A stretch of DNA of 64,000 nucleotides from Peribacillus frigoritolerans (GTDB lineage Bacteria > Bacillota > Bacilli > Bacillales > Bacillaceae): positions 806,001-870,000 of the forward strand of contig NZ_SMZY01000002.1 in NCBI RefSeq assembly GCF_004358755.1, given 5' to 3'. Below, piece after piece: positions 63,805-64,000 of the stretch; position 1 is the stretch's first letter, and every line of letters begins with the position of its first letter. The notes under the pieces were generated by a model. It was given only the letters and a program-made list of their open reading frames with translations, was not told where the DNA came from and did no database searches. The position numbers were made by a program, and so were the translations under genes.

Positions 63805-64000
63805 TTATTGAAGCTTAAACTTTGAAAGCGTCTGATTTAAATCATCTGTAAGCTGTCTTAGTTCAACCACTTTTTCCACCATTTTTTCAAAGGCCAGGAG
63901 CTGTTCAGTTGTCGAAGCAGATATTTCCTCGCTTCCAGCTGCTGTCTCTTCTACCACGGCACTGATGCTTTCTACATTTTGCAGTACTTGTTCTCCAAGT
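63805..64000 (-). CDS. Methyl-accepting chemotaxis protein (C-terminal end only)
   Basis: The last ~65 codons are visible; the gene continues beyond base 64000. They encode QVLQNVESISAVVEETAAGS and EEISASTTEQLLAFEKMVEK, a coiled-coil region with the E-E-T-A/S methylation-helix pattern of receptors. It ends TLSKFKLQ. The receptor class, ligand domain and membrane topology lie outside the window. Confidence 0.85.
   Translation of the reverse strand, partial: LGEQVLQNVESISAVVEETAAGSEEISASTTEQLLAFEKMVEKVVELRQLTDDLNQTLSKFKLQ

Overview
The window is a chromosomal core segment of a Bacillus-like Firmicute (family Bacillaceae, about 40% GC by eye). Gene content and order follow the Bacillus subtilis block that runs from the yit genes through argCJBD-carAB-argF, fabHA-fabF, app, trpS, opp, spx, mecA, yjbH and yjbJ-yjbQ to tenA, read here in the opposite orientation. 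No phage, transposase, CRISPR, restriction or secondary-metabolite locus is visible, and every recognisable gene looks intact. Genus and species cannot be fixed from the sequence alone.

Layout. 1-1.1 kb: tenA-tenI behind a TPP riboswitch. 1.2-7 kb: a CPA2 antiporter, the MgtE magnesium channel, a RodA-type SEDS protein and prpE. 7-13 kb: the yjb cluster (RluD-like synthase, NAD kinase, small alarmone synthetase, YjbL, CYTH protein, lytic transglycosylase, truncated haemoglobin, ClpXP adaptor YjbH). 13.1-13.2 kb: the small RNA RoxS/RsaE with a Rex-like palindrome. 13.3-21.7 kb: a yizD-like membrane peptide, pepF, coiA, cls, mecA, a TerC-family protein, spx-yjbC. 22-22.7 kb: a 52-bp tandem array. 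22.7-40.5 kb: a DUF4015 hydrolase, the opp operon, trpS with its T-box, a STAS protein, yjbA, the app operon and yjaZ. 40.6-47.3 kb: fabHA-fabF under a FapR-like operator, med-comZ and small yja/yjz genes. 47.4-57.6 kb: an UppP paralogue and the arginine/carbamoyl-phosphate operon argCJBD-carAB-argF. 57.8-58.3 kb: a second 52-bp array. 58.4-64 kb: yitW-yitV, yitU, two small proteins, an Ipi-domain lipoprotein, yitT, a DegV protein, a DUF3941-type peptide and the 3' end of a chemotaxis receptor.

Together the region concentrates regulated proteolysis and stress control (MecA, Spx, YjbH, SasB, RoxS), competence regulators (Med, ComZ, CoiA), two oligopeptide ABC importers each with a hairpin between the binding-protein gene and the first permease gene, lipid synthesis and arginine synthesis. 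The least explained material is intergenic: two related 52-bp tandem arrays 35 kb apart, a cluster of 21-bp-phased motifs, and two dispersed repeat types. No new protein-coding system was found.
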